A stretch of 64,000 bases of DNA from an uncultured Bacteroides sp. (lineage in GTDB: Bacteria > Bacteroidota > Bacteroidia > Bacteroidales > Bacteroidaceae): NCBI GenBank assembly GCA_905203765.1, contig CAJKXC010000007.1:1-64000 (forward strand), in the 5' to 3' direction. The notes under the pieces were generated by a model, which was not told the DNA's origin, made no database searches, and worked only from the letters and a program-made list of their open reading frames with translations. Of this stretch, positions 1-8,312 are shown in pieces (the stretch's first letter is position 1; each line of letters begins with the position of its first letter). The position numbers and the translations under genes were made by a program.

Positions 1-179
1 ATCGACATGATGCGTTTGCTGTCGATAGAGTCGTGAATATGCGTTCCCGATTTCGAGGTAGTGTTGGGCACAAACAAGAATGTTTCGAAGCCGTCGAACA
101 CCGAACGAAATGCGTGGAATTTGCCGCCTTCTTCAAAGTTCGGCTTTATCTTATCGAGATAATTTCTTAACGCTTTCAT
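1..179 (-). CDS. nqrB: Na+-translocating NADH:quinone reductase subunit B, N-terminal fragment
   Basis: Only the first 59 codons lie in the window; the gene runs off the left edge. NqrB is an integral membrane subunit of the sodium-pumping NADH:quinone oxidoreductase and carries covalent FMN and riboflavin; those parts are outside the window. The visible N-terminus (MKALRNYLDKIKPNFEEGGK, then a Phe-rich HAFRSVFDGFETF stretch) is the typical cytoplasmic lead-in of NqrB. It starts 33 bp downstream of the nqrA stop on the same strand, the standard nqrAB order, so the two are almost certainly co-transcribed. Subunits C-F should follow beyond the edge. Confidence 0.9.
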   Translation of the reverse strand, partial: MKALRNYLDKIKPNFEEGGKFHAFRSVFDGFETFLFVPNTTSKSGTHIHDSIDSKRIMS

Positions 180-212
180 TTTTAATCTTTAATTCTTATA
201 TTTTTAATTGAA

Positions 213-1562
213 TTATGCCATTTCAGCACGAAGCATATCGAGTCCGGCACGTACGATGCGCTGTACTTCCACTTTGGAAGAACAAACGAATTCGCAGAGG
301 GCAAAGTCTTCAGGAGCTACTTCGTAGATGCCCAAAGCCTCCATACGGTCAATATCACCTGCAATGATTGCTTTCAGCAAATATTCGGGGAAGATATCCA
401 TCGGGAATACACGGTCGTATTCACCCGACATGATCATGTGACGTTCACCACCCTTGATACGTGCATCGAGCACATATTCCTTCTTGCCCATCAACCAACT
501 GAAGTATGAGCGGTTGACACTGAATTGATTGAAACGCGGCATAATCCAACCCAGCATTTCGTGAATTTCGTCTCCTTCGGGAATTACCGACAGCTGATTG
601 TCGAAAGCACCCAAGAAGCCATTCGAAGAAACCTTCTTGCCGGTAAGTACGTTACCGCTGATGTAGCGAAGATCTTTACCGGTAGTCACATTACCCTGGA
701 AAACGTTCGTCAGCAATGCACCTACTTGCAACTTGCAGTAAGCGGGTTTCAACACTTCAGAACCCGTTACGGCTACCGTACGGGTCAGATTCACGCGACC
801 GGTATTCATCAGGCGTCCGATGAAGACAACAGCTTCTGCACCGATAGTCCATACCGTTTCGCCTTTTACCACCGGAGAGAGGTGGTTGATTTGTACCCCC
901 ACATTACCTGCCGGATGAGGTCCGTCAAAAGCAGTAATAGTAACGTTCTTGGCTTGCGTCAGAGCGGTAGCCTTCTGTTTTACACTAATGTTCAGATACG
1001 TCTTTGCCATCTTTGACAAAGCGTCGAGTCCTGTCTGGAAGTTTGTTTCTTCTCCTTTCAGAGCAAATTCGAAATCGGGAGCCAGCGGATTACTGTCGAA
1101 AGCCGAAACAAAGATAGCTTTCGGAGTCACCGTAGGATCGGCGATTACGTCATACGGACGTTGGCGGATAAAAGCGAACATACCGGCTTGCAAAAGAGCT
1201 TCTTTTACTTCCTGGCCGTTCATCTTGGACGGGTCCATCTTGCCAAATTCTTCGTAGTCCTGTTCGGTGGCAGCCTCAACGACAATGTTCAACACCTTAC
1301 GGCGTGCACCACGCTCCACGCTTGTCACTACGCCGCTAACGGGCGAAACAAATTTCAATTCAGGATGATTCTTGTCGATAAACAAGGGTCCTCCGGCCAT
1401 CACATATTCCTGTTCTTTGACTACTACCTTCGGAGTAATACCCGTAAAATCTTCAGGAACCAATGCGTAGAATCCCGGTTCTTTCACAGACATAAACTCC
1501 TGAGAAGCCTTACCTTTCAGGTTGATGTCAAGGCCTTTACGTAACTTAATTACATTTGCCAT
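213..1562 (-). CDS. nqrA: Na+-translocating NADH:quinone reductase subunit A
   Basis: This is the 449-residue soluble subunit of the Nqr complex, which couples NADH oxidation and quinone reduction to Na+ export at the inner membrane. The length fits the family. The N-terminus begins MANVIKLRKGLDINLKGKAS, the usual NqrA opening, and has no signal peptide. The HPAGNVGVQINHLSPV segment near residue 215 and the C-terminal segment on aspartate/glutamate- and cysteine-containing PEDFALCEFVCSSKVEVQ are recognisable family blocks. It is the first gene of the nqr operon, with nqrB 33 bp downstream. A TAnnTTTG box lies 38 bp upstream, after the terminator of the preceding gene. Confidence 0.95.
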   Translation of the reverse strand: MANVIKLRKGLDINLKGKASQEFMSVKEPGFYALVPEDFTGITPKVVVKEQEYVMAGGPLFIDKNHPELKFVSPVSGVVTSVERGARRKVLNIVVEAATEQDYEEFGKMDPSKMNGQEVKEALLQAGMFAFIRQRPYDVIADPTVTPKAIFVSAFDSNPLAPDFEFALKGEETNFQTGLDALSKMAKTYLNISVKQKATALTQAKNVTITAFDGPHPAGNVGVQINHLSPVVKGETVWTIGAEAVVFIGRLMNTGRVNLTRTVAVTGSEVLKPAYCKLQVGALLTNVFQGNVTTGKDLRYISGNVLTGKKVSSNGFLGAFDNQLSVIPEGDEIHEMLGWIMPRFNQFSVNRSYFSWLMGKKEYVLDARIKGGERHMIMSGEYDRVFPMDIFPEYLLKAIIAGDIDRMEALGIYEVAPEDFALCEFVCSSKVEVQRIVRAGLDMLRAEMA

Positions 1563-1599
1563 GCGTTTATATAAAATAATGGTTTCATTAATTTGAGCG

Positions 1600-1607
1600 C
1601 AAAAGTA
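1600..1607 (-). promoter_or_regulatory. Probable -7 box of the nqr operon
   Basis: Read on the minus strand this is TACTTTTG, a full match to the Bacteroides -7 consensus TAnnTTTG, 38 bp upstream of the nqrA start. No clear TTTG -33 box lies at the expected distance, so the call rests on the -7 element and its position. Confidence 0.5.
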
Positions 1608-1632
1608 GTAAAAAAGAATATGAATAAAGAGT

Positions 1633-1674
1633 AAAAACGAAAGGAATTACGGAGAAATTTCCGTAATTCCTTTC
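1633..1674 (-). terminator. Intrinsic terminator of the C1 aminopeptidase gene
   Basis: A perfect 15-bp stem (1639-1653 with 1660-1674, arm gaaaggaattacgga) has a 6-nt loop and is followed on the minus strand by a run of five T (1633-1637). It lies downstream of the aminopeptidase gene and upstream of the nqrA promoter, so it separates the two transcription units. Confidence 0.75.
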
Positions 1675-1701
1675 TGCTCTATTTCTTTTTGTTCTATTTC
1701 A

Positions 1702-1811
1702 CTTCTCCTTCGTACCAGGTTCGCTTCTCCTTTGCTTCTATAGGGGGAGAAAATAAGCGAACCAGGTACGACTCGGGTACGAACCGGGTACGAACGAGGT
1801 ACGAGGAAAGT
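1702..1811. repeat. Degenerate 22-bp-period repeat array (array 1)
   Basis: Five 22-bp units start at 1702, 1724, 1746, 1768 and 1790. The word cttctcctt occurs at 1702 and again at 1724, exactly 22 bp apart. Four GTAC-centred 11-mers (aggtacgactc, gggtacgaacc, gggtacgaacg, then aggtacgagga) run head to tail from 1764 to 1807, i.e. half the period. The left side is an inverted copy of the right: cgtaccaggttcgctt (1711-1726) against aagcgaaccaggtacg (1755-1770), one mismatch. The array lies about 47 bp past the aminopeptidase stop codon. Short open frames crossing it have no coding character. Confidence 0.75.
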
Positions 1812-1857
1812 GGGATTGTTCTATTTGTCGGATTTTGCATCATAGAGAGGCTTATGA

Positions 1858-3258
1858 CTAATTTTCTTCTGCGAACATCGGATCCCATGCCGGCAAGCGG
1901 AGTGGTTTCTGTTTGAAGAGTTCCATCACTTTGGCAGGAACATATTTTGTCTCTACTACCAAGCGGAACATATATTCGTTGAACCATTCGTCAGTCATAA
2001 TGAGATGCCCCTGATAGCCGGCTGAAGCTCCCCAGCTGTTTTCTACCATCCACTTAACGGGTTTTCCGTCTTTGTTCAGGTCAACAGCCATCAGCGTCAT
2101 GGCATGAGATGAACCACTGGAAAAAGTTTGAATGCGTTGCTTTTTATCCATCCCGAAGGTAGTTCCCATCAAGGATTCGTAGTCATAGTTTCTGACATCG
2201 AGCAGACCGCGTTCAGAATTCAGGCATTTGCCCACATCGCAGGAGAAGTACATCATGGTACTATCCTTCAAGGAAGCAATAGCCATCTCTTTGATGTCCT
2301 CTATGGGCAGGTTGACATAAGTCCAGTTTTTGCCGTCGTAGCGATGGCGGTCATAGTCTATCTCATAGCATTTGTAGTATTCACGGCTGGGGTCATTCAT
2401 CAGCATCACATAGTTGGTCAGCAGCTGCTTGTCACCATATTTTTCGAGGAAAGACATCGGGGTATGGTGCTCCGTTTCAACAGGGTTTCCTTTGGTATCT
2501 TTACGAACATAGTCGAATTCTGTAGGAGGTACACCAAGGTTCAATACCAGCATACGATAGATGGTGCCAAGCATTGTCGTTTTTTCTTTCTCCAGCGTAG
2601 CAGCTTTGGCACCATTGGCAGCCATTTCGCGAAGTTGCAGACCATATTCTTTCAACTTCAGAGAAATCAGGTTTGCCATGCGCGAAGTATTATCACTGCT
2701 GTTCGTCTCCGGCATAGCTTCCTTGGGAACAAGACCGTATTTTGATACGATGTCTGCCACTCCAGTAAACGTACCGCCATCACTCAACGGATGCTGGAAG
2801 AGCCATTCGACAGTTTTGTCACTCATCGGACTCTTACTAGTGTCAAGGATACCTTGCAGGAAGAGATTGGATTTCTCCAACTGATCCCAAAAGAAGGGAT
2901 AAATTTCTGAGAATTCAAAAGATGGGAGATCATACTTGGCAAGTGCCTTGGCACGCATTACATTCAAACCGGTAAATAGCCAGCAACGGCCGGATGACTT
3001 CTGGTCTGTAATACCTTTAGAATTGACTTTAATGGAAAAATGCGTATCCATGCCTGTCAGGTTCTCCTGATTAAGTGCCAATTTACGGATATCATTGCTA
3101 CCTATGGCATTGCGGAGTGCTTTGTCCGAAGCTGTTCCCTGATAACTTTGCTTGATTTGTTCGAGCATATCCGGGCTGATGCCCCCCTTCCCATTTTGTG
3201 CCTGCAAAGAAAACAGCGCAGCACTAAAAAAAATTACAGATAAAAATCGTTTCTTCAT
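1858..3258 (-). CDS. Exported C1-family aminopeptidase (bleomycin hydrolase/PepC type)
   Basis: A 466-residue cysteine peptidase of family C1B. After a signal peptide ending near LQAQ (residues 1-20) the papain-like catalytic set is visible: oxyanion Gln86 and nucleophile Cys92 in TDQKSSGRCW, His385 in SSHAMTLM and Asn407 in VENSWG. Family members trim N-terminal residues from peptides and usually work as hexamers in the cytoplasm. The leader here indicates a periplasmic or surface enzyme, common for the Bacteroides paralogues. It is a single-gene unit with its own terminator (1633-1674) and a TACTTTTG box about 52 bp upstream (3311-3318). Substrate is unknown. Confidence 0.9.
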   Translation of the reverse strand: MKKRFLSVIFFSAALFSLQAQNGKGGISPDMLEQIKQSYQGTASDKALRNAIGSNDIRKLALNQENLTGMDTHFSIKVNSKGITDQKSSGRCWLFTGLNVMRAKALAKYDLPSFEFSEIYPFFWDQLEKSNLFLQGILDTSKSPMSDKTVEWLFQHPLSDGGTFTGVADIVSKYGLVPKEAMPETNSSDNTSRMANLISLKLKEYGLQLREMAANGAKAATLEKEKTTMLGTIYRMLVLNLGVPPTEFDYVRKDTKGNPVETEHHTPMSFLEKYGDKQLLTNYVMLMNDPSREYYKCYEIDYDRHRYDGKNWTYVNLPIEDIKEMAIASLKDSTMMYFSCDVGKCLNSERGLLDVRNYDYESLMGTTFGMDKKQRIQTFSSGSSHAMTLMAVDLNKDGKPVKWMVENSWGASAGYQGHLIMTDEWFNEYMFRLVVETKYVPAKVMELFKQKPLRLPAWDPMFAEEN

Positions 3259-3310
3259 TGCGTATTAAATATTTTAGTTATAAAATAGTCAGAGAATCCC
3301 ATTTGACAGA

Positions 3311-3318
3311 CAAAAGTA
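3311..3318 (-). promoter_or_regulatory. Probable -7 box of the C1 aminopeptidase gene
   Basis: Minus-strand TACTTTTG matches TAnnTTTG and lies 52 bp upstream of the start codon. It is close to the divergent promoter of the gene at 3399, so the two units share a control region of about 140 bp. Confidence 0.5.
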
Positions 3319-3320
3319 AA

Positions 3321-3367
3321 TTCTTTTTTGATATTTTTAGCGGCATCTTCAAAATAATTATCTTTTA
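3321..3367 (+). promoter_or_regulatory. Upstream element duplicated at 5680-5726
   Basis: About 47 bp align with 5680-5726 with roughly eight mismatches and no gaps. Shared blocks include tcttttttga, ttttag, catctt and aataattatct. Both copies lie 80-100 bp upstream of a start codon (3399 and 5781). Immediately downstream of this copy is TAACTTTG (3372-3379), a good -7 box for the 3399 gene. The block could be an activator site or an AT-rich upstream element; this is inference from the pairwise match only. Confidence 0.45.
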
Positions 3368-3398
3368 GTATTAACTTTGCCGCACATATAAACACAAA

Positions 3399-4703
3399 AT
3401 GGCAAAGCAGATGAACTCAAGAATATGGATAAATACTCTATTTATTAGTGTATTAGCAGCCGTTACATTGATTATCTTTTATCAGATAATAGGACATGCT
3501 TTCCTATATCGGGTAGACGACTCATGGATGGTAATCAACAAAATGACCGAAAGCGGGTTTACCCGACCAAACATCCAGCATATTTTTACAACTGTTTATT
3601 ATGGACAGTACTCCCCTATAAACCAGCTATACTATGTATTACTCTTCCAGATAGGCAGGTACGATGCTTCCTGGTTTCATGGAGGCAGCTTGTTATTCCA
3701 TGTACTCAACGTCATCATAGTGTACCGGCTCATTTTTCTGCTATTGGCAAGAAGTACAGATAGTCATAAAGCAGCATTCATCGCATTTTTCACAGCTCTC
3801 ATCTTCGCCGTTCATCCGGCACAAGTAGAGAGTGTGGCTTGGATCAGTGCTTCCAAAATCGTATTGGGAGGATTTTTTTATTTGACCGCATTATTGCTAT
3901 ATGTGCAATATACCAATCCAGAAACTAAAGGGCACATTACCTATCTAATAATCAGCTGTCTATGCACTATCCTTGCAATGGGCTGCAAAGAACAATTCGT
4001 AACCTTACCAGGAGTATTATTGCTGATAGATTGGTTAGTACTAAAGCGTAAAATGACAAATTGGAAGATATATATTGATAAAATTCCTTATGTAGTCATA
4101 GCTCTGGGAATAACTTGGATAACGCTGCAAATAAACAACCGTTCCCTTTCAGATACAGTCAATTACTCTTGGGTAAACCGTCTGGTGCTGGGGTGTTATT
4201 CTTTGGTTTATTATATACGCACTTCAATCCTTCCTTGGGATTTGACATACTTTCATGGACAACTGTTCAAATCAGAAGAATCTCCTTCCATATGGCTTTG
4301 GCTCTACGTATTGGTAATCCCGATACTTGCAGGGATAATCTACAAATTACGAAAAAAACCGATAGCCCTCTTCTGCATTTTCTTTTTCGTATACCATTTG
4401 TTATTGGTGCTGCATATTATACCACTGCCACGTATGATTACAATAGCTGATCGCTATATCTACCTCTCTCTCATTGGTTCGGGAATATTGATATCTTTGG
4501 GAGGAGTGAAACTTTATGAGCACATTAAGGCAAACTGGAAAAAAGCCCTGCTATTTTTTATACTTTTTATCTATTTGTCCGGTCTATCATTCTGCACATA
4601 TCGCTATACTCAAACTTGGAGAAACACAGAAGCTTTCAAGCAAAACAGGCTAAATTTTGATTTACTGCTGCAGCATAAGAGCGAGCAGGGAAAGCCTGAA
4701 TGA
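3399..4703 (+). CDS. GT-C fold membrane glycosyltransferase (TMTC/PMT-like)
   Basis: A 434-residue polytopic membrane protein with about ten hydrophobic segments. The first periplasmic loop carries VDDSWMV (around residue 40), matching the acidic DD motif of GT-C enzymes. The FAVHPAQVESVAWIS block (around 130-145) is characteristic of bacterial relatives of TMTC/protein O-mannosyltransferases. Unlike TMTCs it has no C-terminal TPR repeats. GT-C enzymes use polyprenyl-phosphate sugars outside the membrane. The next gene encodes a matching polyprenyl-phosphate GT2 and its frame overlaps this stop codon, so the pair is probably coupled. The acceptor (protein, lipid or glycan) cannot be told. AT-richer than neighbours. 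Confidence 0.75.
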   Translation: MAKQMNSRIWINTLFISVLAAVTLIIFYQIIGHAFLYRVDDSWMVINKMTESGFTRPNIQHIFTTVYYGQYSPINQLYYVLLFQIGRYDASWFHGGSLLFHVLNVIIVYRLIFLLLARSTDSHKAAFIAFFTALIFAVHPAQVESVAWISASKIVLGGFFYLTALLLYVQYTNPETKGHITYLIISCLCTILAMGCKEQFVTLPGVLLLIDWLVLKRKMTNWKIYIDKIPYVVIALGITWITLQINNRSLSDTVNYSWVNRLVLGCYSLVYYIRTSILPWDLTYFHGQLFKSEESPSIWLWLYVLVIPILAGIIYKLRKKPIALFCIFFFVYHLLLVLHIIPLPRMITIADRYIYLSLIGSGILISLGGVKLYEHIKANWKKALLFFILFIYLSGLSFCTYRYTQTWRNTEAFKQNRLNFDLLLQHKSEQGKPE

Positions 4704-4729
4704 CAATTTCTTTTAATCGAAAGTACCTT

Positions 4730-5677
4730 ATGAAGAAAGTATCTATACTCATTCCAGCCTATAACGAAGAAAAGTCATTGCCTCTTCTTCATTCTGAACT
4801 TAACAAGGTGATGACTGCAAACAACCAGTACGAATGGGAAGTTTTGTTTGTAAATGATGGAAGTTCTGATTGTACGCTTCAACTCATCAAAGAATGGCGA
4901 GTTACCGACAAGAGGATTTGTTACGTGGACCTGACGCGCAATTTCGGAAAAGAAATTGCCATGCTGGCAGGATTCGACTATGTCACAGGAGACTGTGTAG
5001 TAGTGATGGATGCTGACCTGCAACATCCCCCTCATCTGATTCCACAGATGCTTCAACACTGGGAAGAAGGATACGAGGATGTATATGCCAAGCGCACCAC
5101 GCGAGGTAAAGAGAACTGGTTCCGTAAACATATATCCCTGTCCTATTATAAATTATTGCAGAAACTCACTCATGGCAATATTCAGCAAAATGTAGGTGAC
5201 TTCCGGTTGTTGGATAGAAAGTGTATTCAATCTTTGCAAAAGCTACGCGAATGCGAACGATATTCCAAAGGTTTATTTTGCTGGATTGGCTATAAAAAGA
5301 AGGAGATATGTTACCATTCTAACGACCGGATAACAGGACATTCAAAATGGAATTTTTGGAATTTACTGAATTTAGGAATAAATGGGCTCACATCCTTTAC
5401 AATTGCCCCGTTACGACTATCCAGTATTATCGGTTTTATTATTTCATTGGTTGCATTCACCTATATGTGCATTGTTCTTGTGAAAGCCTTGATATGGGGA
5501 GATCCAGTACAAGGATTTCCCAGTCTGATGATTGTCATCCTGTTCTTAGGCGGAGTCCAGCTTATCTCTTTGGGAGTAATCGGTGAATATCTGGGAAGGA
5601 TCTTCAATGAGACTAAAAACAGACCTACCTATATCGCCAGAGAATATAACGACCGAAGTTGCGTTGACTGTAAGTAA
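4730..5677 (+). CDS. GT2 polyprenyl-phosphate glycosyltransferase (DPM1/GtrB/ArnC-like)
   Basis: A 315-residue enzyme predicted to move a hexose from a nucleotide sugar to undecaprenyl phosphate at the cytoplasmic face. The start MKKVSILIPAYNEE is the standard GT-A opening. The nucleotide/metal motifs FVNDGSSD and VMDADLQHPP follow, then DFRLLDRK and the C-terminal membrane pair (around residues 235-300) ending in GVIGEYLGRIFNE, a signature of this subfamily. An in-frame ATG at 4700 overlaps the previous stop (ATGA), so translation could begin there with ten extra residues. The product would feed the adjacent GT-C enzyme. No flippase gene is next to it. Confidence 0.85.
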   Translation: MKKVSILIPAYNEEKSLPLLHSELNKVMTANNQYEWEVLFVNDGSSDCTLQLIKEWRVTDKRICYVDLTRNFGKEIAMLAGFDYVTGDCVVVMDADLQHPPHLIPQMLQHWEEGYEDVYAKRTTRGKENWFRKHISLSYYKLLQKLTHGNIQQNVGDFRLLDRKCIQSLQKLRECERYSKGLFCWIGYKKKEICYHSNDRITGHSKWNFWNLLNLGINGLTSFTIAPLRLSSIIGFIISLVAFTYMCIVLVKALIWGDPVQGFPSLMIVILFLGGVQLISLGVIGEYLGRIFNETKNRPTYIAREYNDRSCVDCK

Positions 5678-5679
5678 TG

Positions 5680-5726
5680 TCTTTTTTGAAAATTTTAGTG
5701 ACATCTTTAGAATAATTATCTATTCC
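5680..5726 (+). promoter_or_regulatory. Second copy of the duplicated upstream element
   Basis: This is the partner of 3321-3367, about 83% identical over 47 bp. It starts three bases after the GT2 stop codon and ends about 55 bp before the outer-membrane protein start at 5781. A weaker -7-like TTCCTTTG lies at 5754-5761. The duplication suggests that the transcripts starting near 3380 and 5768 share a regulator, or that one promoter region was copied. Confidence 0.45.
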
Positions 5727-5780
5727 TTTGAAAACTATTTAAAAGAAATTAGTTTCCTTTGCAGCCACATTTCGTACAAT

Positions 5781-6983
5781 ATGAAAAGATATATACTGAT
5801 TATTATCACACTGATACTGGCAACCACTGCCATTTCAGCCCAAGACCAAACGACTGTTGTAACCAACGACACAACTCCTGCATTGACAAAAAAAGAATTA
5901 CGCAAGCAAAAAGTAGCACGTAGAAACTTGCATTACAACATCTTGGGTGGTCCCAGTTATACCCCCGACTTTGGTGCCGTACTTGGAGGAAGTGCCTTGA
6001 TGACATTCCGCATAAATCCAAGCGACAGTATCCAATTGCGTTCCGTAGTTCCTGTAGCCATCGCTTTTATGTTCAAGGGAGGCATCAACCTCTTCTCCAA
6101 ACCACAACTATTCTTTAAAGGAGACCGTTTCCGTATCTTCGGTAAGTTCAGTTATAAGAATACGGAAGAGAATTTCTACGGCCTCGGTTATAAAACCAAC
6201 AGGGATTACATACGCAGTGACAGCACCAGCAAGTACCGATATAGCGGCGTACAAATCAATCCCTGGTTTCTGTTCCGACTGGGTAACAGCAATGTTTTTG
6301 CCGGTCCTCAAATCGACATTAATTATGACCATCTGACGGAGCCGGCCAAGTTTCTCGTAGACGAATCTTCTTATAAAAAGGCAGGCGGCACCGCTAATGG
6401 CTACAATAACTTCAACTCCGGCGTAGGTTTCTTGCTGACTTATGATAGCCGCGACGTACCTGCCAATGCCTATCGAGGCATGTATCTCGACTTCCGTGGT
6501 ATGATGTATGCCAAGTTTATCGGCAGTGACCAAACCTTCTACCGACTGGAAATAGACTATCGGCAATACAAATCATTGGGCAACCGCAAGGTGCTTGCCT
6601 GGACAGCACAGACCAAGAACGTATTCGGAGATGTACCCTTGACTCAATATGCCCTTACCGGGACACCTTTCGATCTGCGCGGCTACTATATGGGGCAATA
6701 CCGGGACAAGTCCTCACACGTCGTCATGGCTGAATATCGCCAAATGATTAATACAGATCGCAGCACGTGGACCAAGCGAATGCTTAATCATGTAGGCTTC
6801 GTGGCATGGACCGGCTGCGGCTTCATGGGACCCACTCCCGGCAAAATAGAAGGAGTATTACCCAATTACGGAATAGGCCTGCGCATTGAGGTACAGCCCC
6901 GTATGAATGTTCGTCTGGATTTGGGTAAGAATACAGTAAATAATCAGACCTTATTCTACTTCAATATGACAGAAGCTTTCTGA
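5781..6983 (+). CDS. BamA/TamA-like outer-membrane beta-barrel protein without POTRA domains
   Basis: A 400-residue protein. The chosen start (MKRYILIIITLILATTAISAQ) gives a clean signal peptide; an upstream in-frame extension reads through promoter-like DNA and is rejected. After the leader it lacks POTRA repeats and goes directly into alternating amphipathic beta strands. The GVGFLLTYDSRDVPANAYRG block (around residue 225) and the later LRGYYMGQYRD block (around residue 320) correspond to conserved Omp85 barrel segments (R/D and L-R-G-Y motifs), and the chain ends in an aromatic residue. Probable role: a 16-strand outer-membrane pore or secretion/insertion protein. A role with the upstream glycosyltransferases is possible only from position and the shared upstream element. 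Confidence 0.75.
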   Translation: MKRYILIIITLILATTAISAQDQTTVVTNDTTPALTKKELRKQKVARRNLHYNILGGPSYTPDFGAVLGGSALMTFRINPSDSIQLRSVVPVAIAFMFKGGINLFSKPQLFFKGDRFRIFGKFSYKNTEENFYGLGYKTNRDYIRSDSTSKYRYSGVQINPWFLFRLGNSNVFAGPQIDINYDHLTEPAKFLVDESSYKKAGGTANGYNNFNSGVGFLLTYDSRDVPANAYRGMYLDFRGMMYAKFIGSDQTFYRLEIDYRQYKSLGNRKVLAWTAQTKNVFGDVPLTQYALTGTPFDLRGYYMGQYRDKSSHVVMAEYRQMINTDRSTWTKRMLNHVGFVAWTGCGFMGPTPGKIEGVLPNYGIGLRIEVQPRMNVRLDLGKNTVNNQTLFYFNMTEAF

Positions 6984-6986
6984 TTT

Positions 6987-7026
6987 TATGCAACAAGTTG
7001 CATAAAGCAGGTGCTGTTTTTCGCAC
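6987..7026. repeat. Two adjacent palindromes after the Omp85-like gene
   Basis: tatgcaac-aa-gttgcata (6987-7004) is a perfect 8-bp dyad four bases after the stop codon. A second weaker dyad, gtgc/gcac (7011-7014 and 7023-7026), is centred 23 bp further on. It could be a hairpin ending the upstream transcript without a clear T tract, or a two-unit remnant of the 22-bp palindromic arrays elsewhere in the window. Confidence 0.4.
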
Positions 7027-7031
7027 ATTTT

Positions 7032-7063
7032 CTTGCATCAGTAAAAGATTATCCATACTTTTG
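7032..7063 (+). promoter_or_regulatory. Promoter of the GT2/histidine kinase unit
   Basis: CTTG (7032-7035), 20 bp, then TACTTTTG (7056-7063) is a near-consensus Bacteroides promoter. It gives a 5' leader of about 40 nt before the start at 7110. The words around the -7 box (ttatccatacttttg) recur upstream of the other PAS kinase at 31554-31568. Confidence 0.6.
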
Positions 7064-7109
7064 GCAGCCATATTTTCTTTTAAATTAAGAAAGTAAATAA
7101 TCTGACGCA

Positions 7110-8300
7110 ATGAAAGCCATTGAAATAATATTCTGGATCAGCCTATTCATAGTATTTTACACCTACGTAGGGTATGGAATACTCTTATATCTTCTCGTTA
7201 AGATAAAAGAATGTTTCCGTAAACCCATTCATCGCCCGATGCCTGCCGATGAAGAGTTGCCCGAGCTGACCTTGTTCATTGCCGCCTATAATGAAGAAGA
7301 TGTTGTGGATGAAAAGATGCGTAACTGCCTCGAGCTGGATTATCCGGCAGACAAACTCCACATTCTCTGGGTGACAGACGGCAGTAATGATCACACCAAC
7401 GACCGCCTCTCCCATTGGCCACAAGCTACCGTGCTCCATCAATCCCAGCGTCAGGGAAAAACTGCCGCACTCAACCGGGGCATACACTTCGTCGAAACTC
7501 CTCTCGTTGTATTTACTGATGCCAACACCCACCTCAACCGTGAAGCCCTACGAGAGATAGTATATGCCTTTACTGATCCTAAAGTGGGCTGCGTAGCAGG
7601 AGAAAAACGTATTGCCATACAAACAAAAGATAATGCCGCTTCCGGTGGCGAAGGTTTGTATTGGAAATATGAATCCACCCTCAAAGCACTTGATTCCCGT
7701 CTTTATTCGGCAGTAGGTGCAGCAGGCGAGTTGTTTGCCATCCGCCGCGAACTGTTCGAAGAAATGAAGACGGACACACTGCTCGACGACTTCATACTTT
7801 CCCTGCGTATCGTCATGCACGGATATACTATTGCCTACTGCGCCAATGCTTATGCTGTTGAAAACGGTTCGGCGGACATGCGCGAAGAAGAGAAACGCAA
7901 GGTACGTATTGCTGCCGGAGGCTTGCAATCCATCTGGCGTCTGCGTCCGTTGTTGAATCCTTTCCGATACGGCACATTCTGTTTCCAATATATATCTCAC
8001 CGAGTGTTGCGCTGGTCGCTTACTCCTATCTTATTATTCCTGCTACTTCCCCTCAACGCAATTCTCCTTTTCACAGCAGATGCGCCTTTGCTCTACACCA
8101 TTATTTTGGTGCTGCAAGTGCTTTTCTATCTCATGGGAAGCTGGGGCTATTACCTTTCAACAAAACACATAAAAAACAAGATACTCTTTATCCCCTACTA
8201 CTTCCTCTTTATGAATATCAATGTCATCAGAGGATTTAACTACCTGCGCAAGCGCAAAGGAAATGCAAGCGGCGCATGGGAAAAGGCGAAAAGAGCATAG
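7110..8300 (+). CDS. Membrane family-2 glycosyltransferase, processive-synthase type
   Basis: A 396-residue enzyme with one N-terminal membrane helix (residues 5-30), a cytoplasmic GT-A domain and three or four C-terminal helices. Motifs are AAYNEEDVV, TDGSND, TDANTHLN (metal site), DDFILSLRI (catalytic acidic residue) and a degenerate acceptor motif in RIAAGGLQSIWR, where hyaluronan or poly-GlcNAc synthases have QxxRW. It probably extends or transfers a sugar to a membrane-linked acceptor; product unknown. It lies 12 bp upstream of a sensor kinase, so the two are likely in one transcript. Confidence 0.8.
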   Translation: MKAIEIIFWISLFIVFYTYVGYGILLYLLVKIKECFRKPIHRPMPADEELPELTLFIAAYNEEDVVDEKMRNCLELDYPADKLHILWVTDGSNDHTNDRLSHWPQATVLHQSQRQGKTAALNRGIHFVETPLVVFTDANTHLNREALREIVYAFTDPKVGCVAGEKRIAIQTKDNAASGGEGLYWKYESTLKALDSRLYSAVGAAGELFAIRRELFEEMKTDTLLDDFILSLRIVMHGYTIAYCANAYAVENGSADMREEEKRKVRIAAGGLQSIWRLRPLLNPFRYGTFCFQYISHRVLRWSLTPILLFLLLPLNAILLFTADAPLLYTIILVLQVLFYLMGSWGYYLSTKHIKNKILFIPYYFLFMNINVIRGFNYLRKRKGNASGAWEKAKRA

Positions 8301-8312
8301 CAAACTACAAAG

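Noticed and set aside
1689..1987. Two short open frames (75 and 97 codons) across array 1
   Set aside because: They lie on opposite strands in the repeat tract and the end of the aminopeptidase gene, have no start context, and no protein features.
5583..5780. 66-residue N-terminal extension of the Omp85-like protein
   Set aside because: It overlaps the end of the GT2 gene and the promoter region; the signal peptide begins at 5781.
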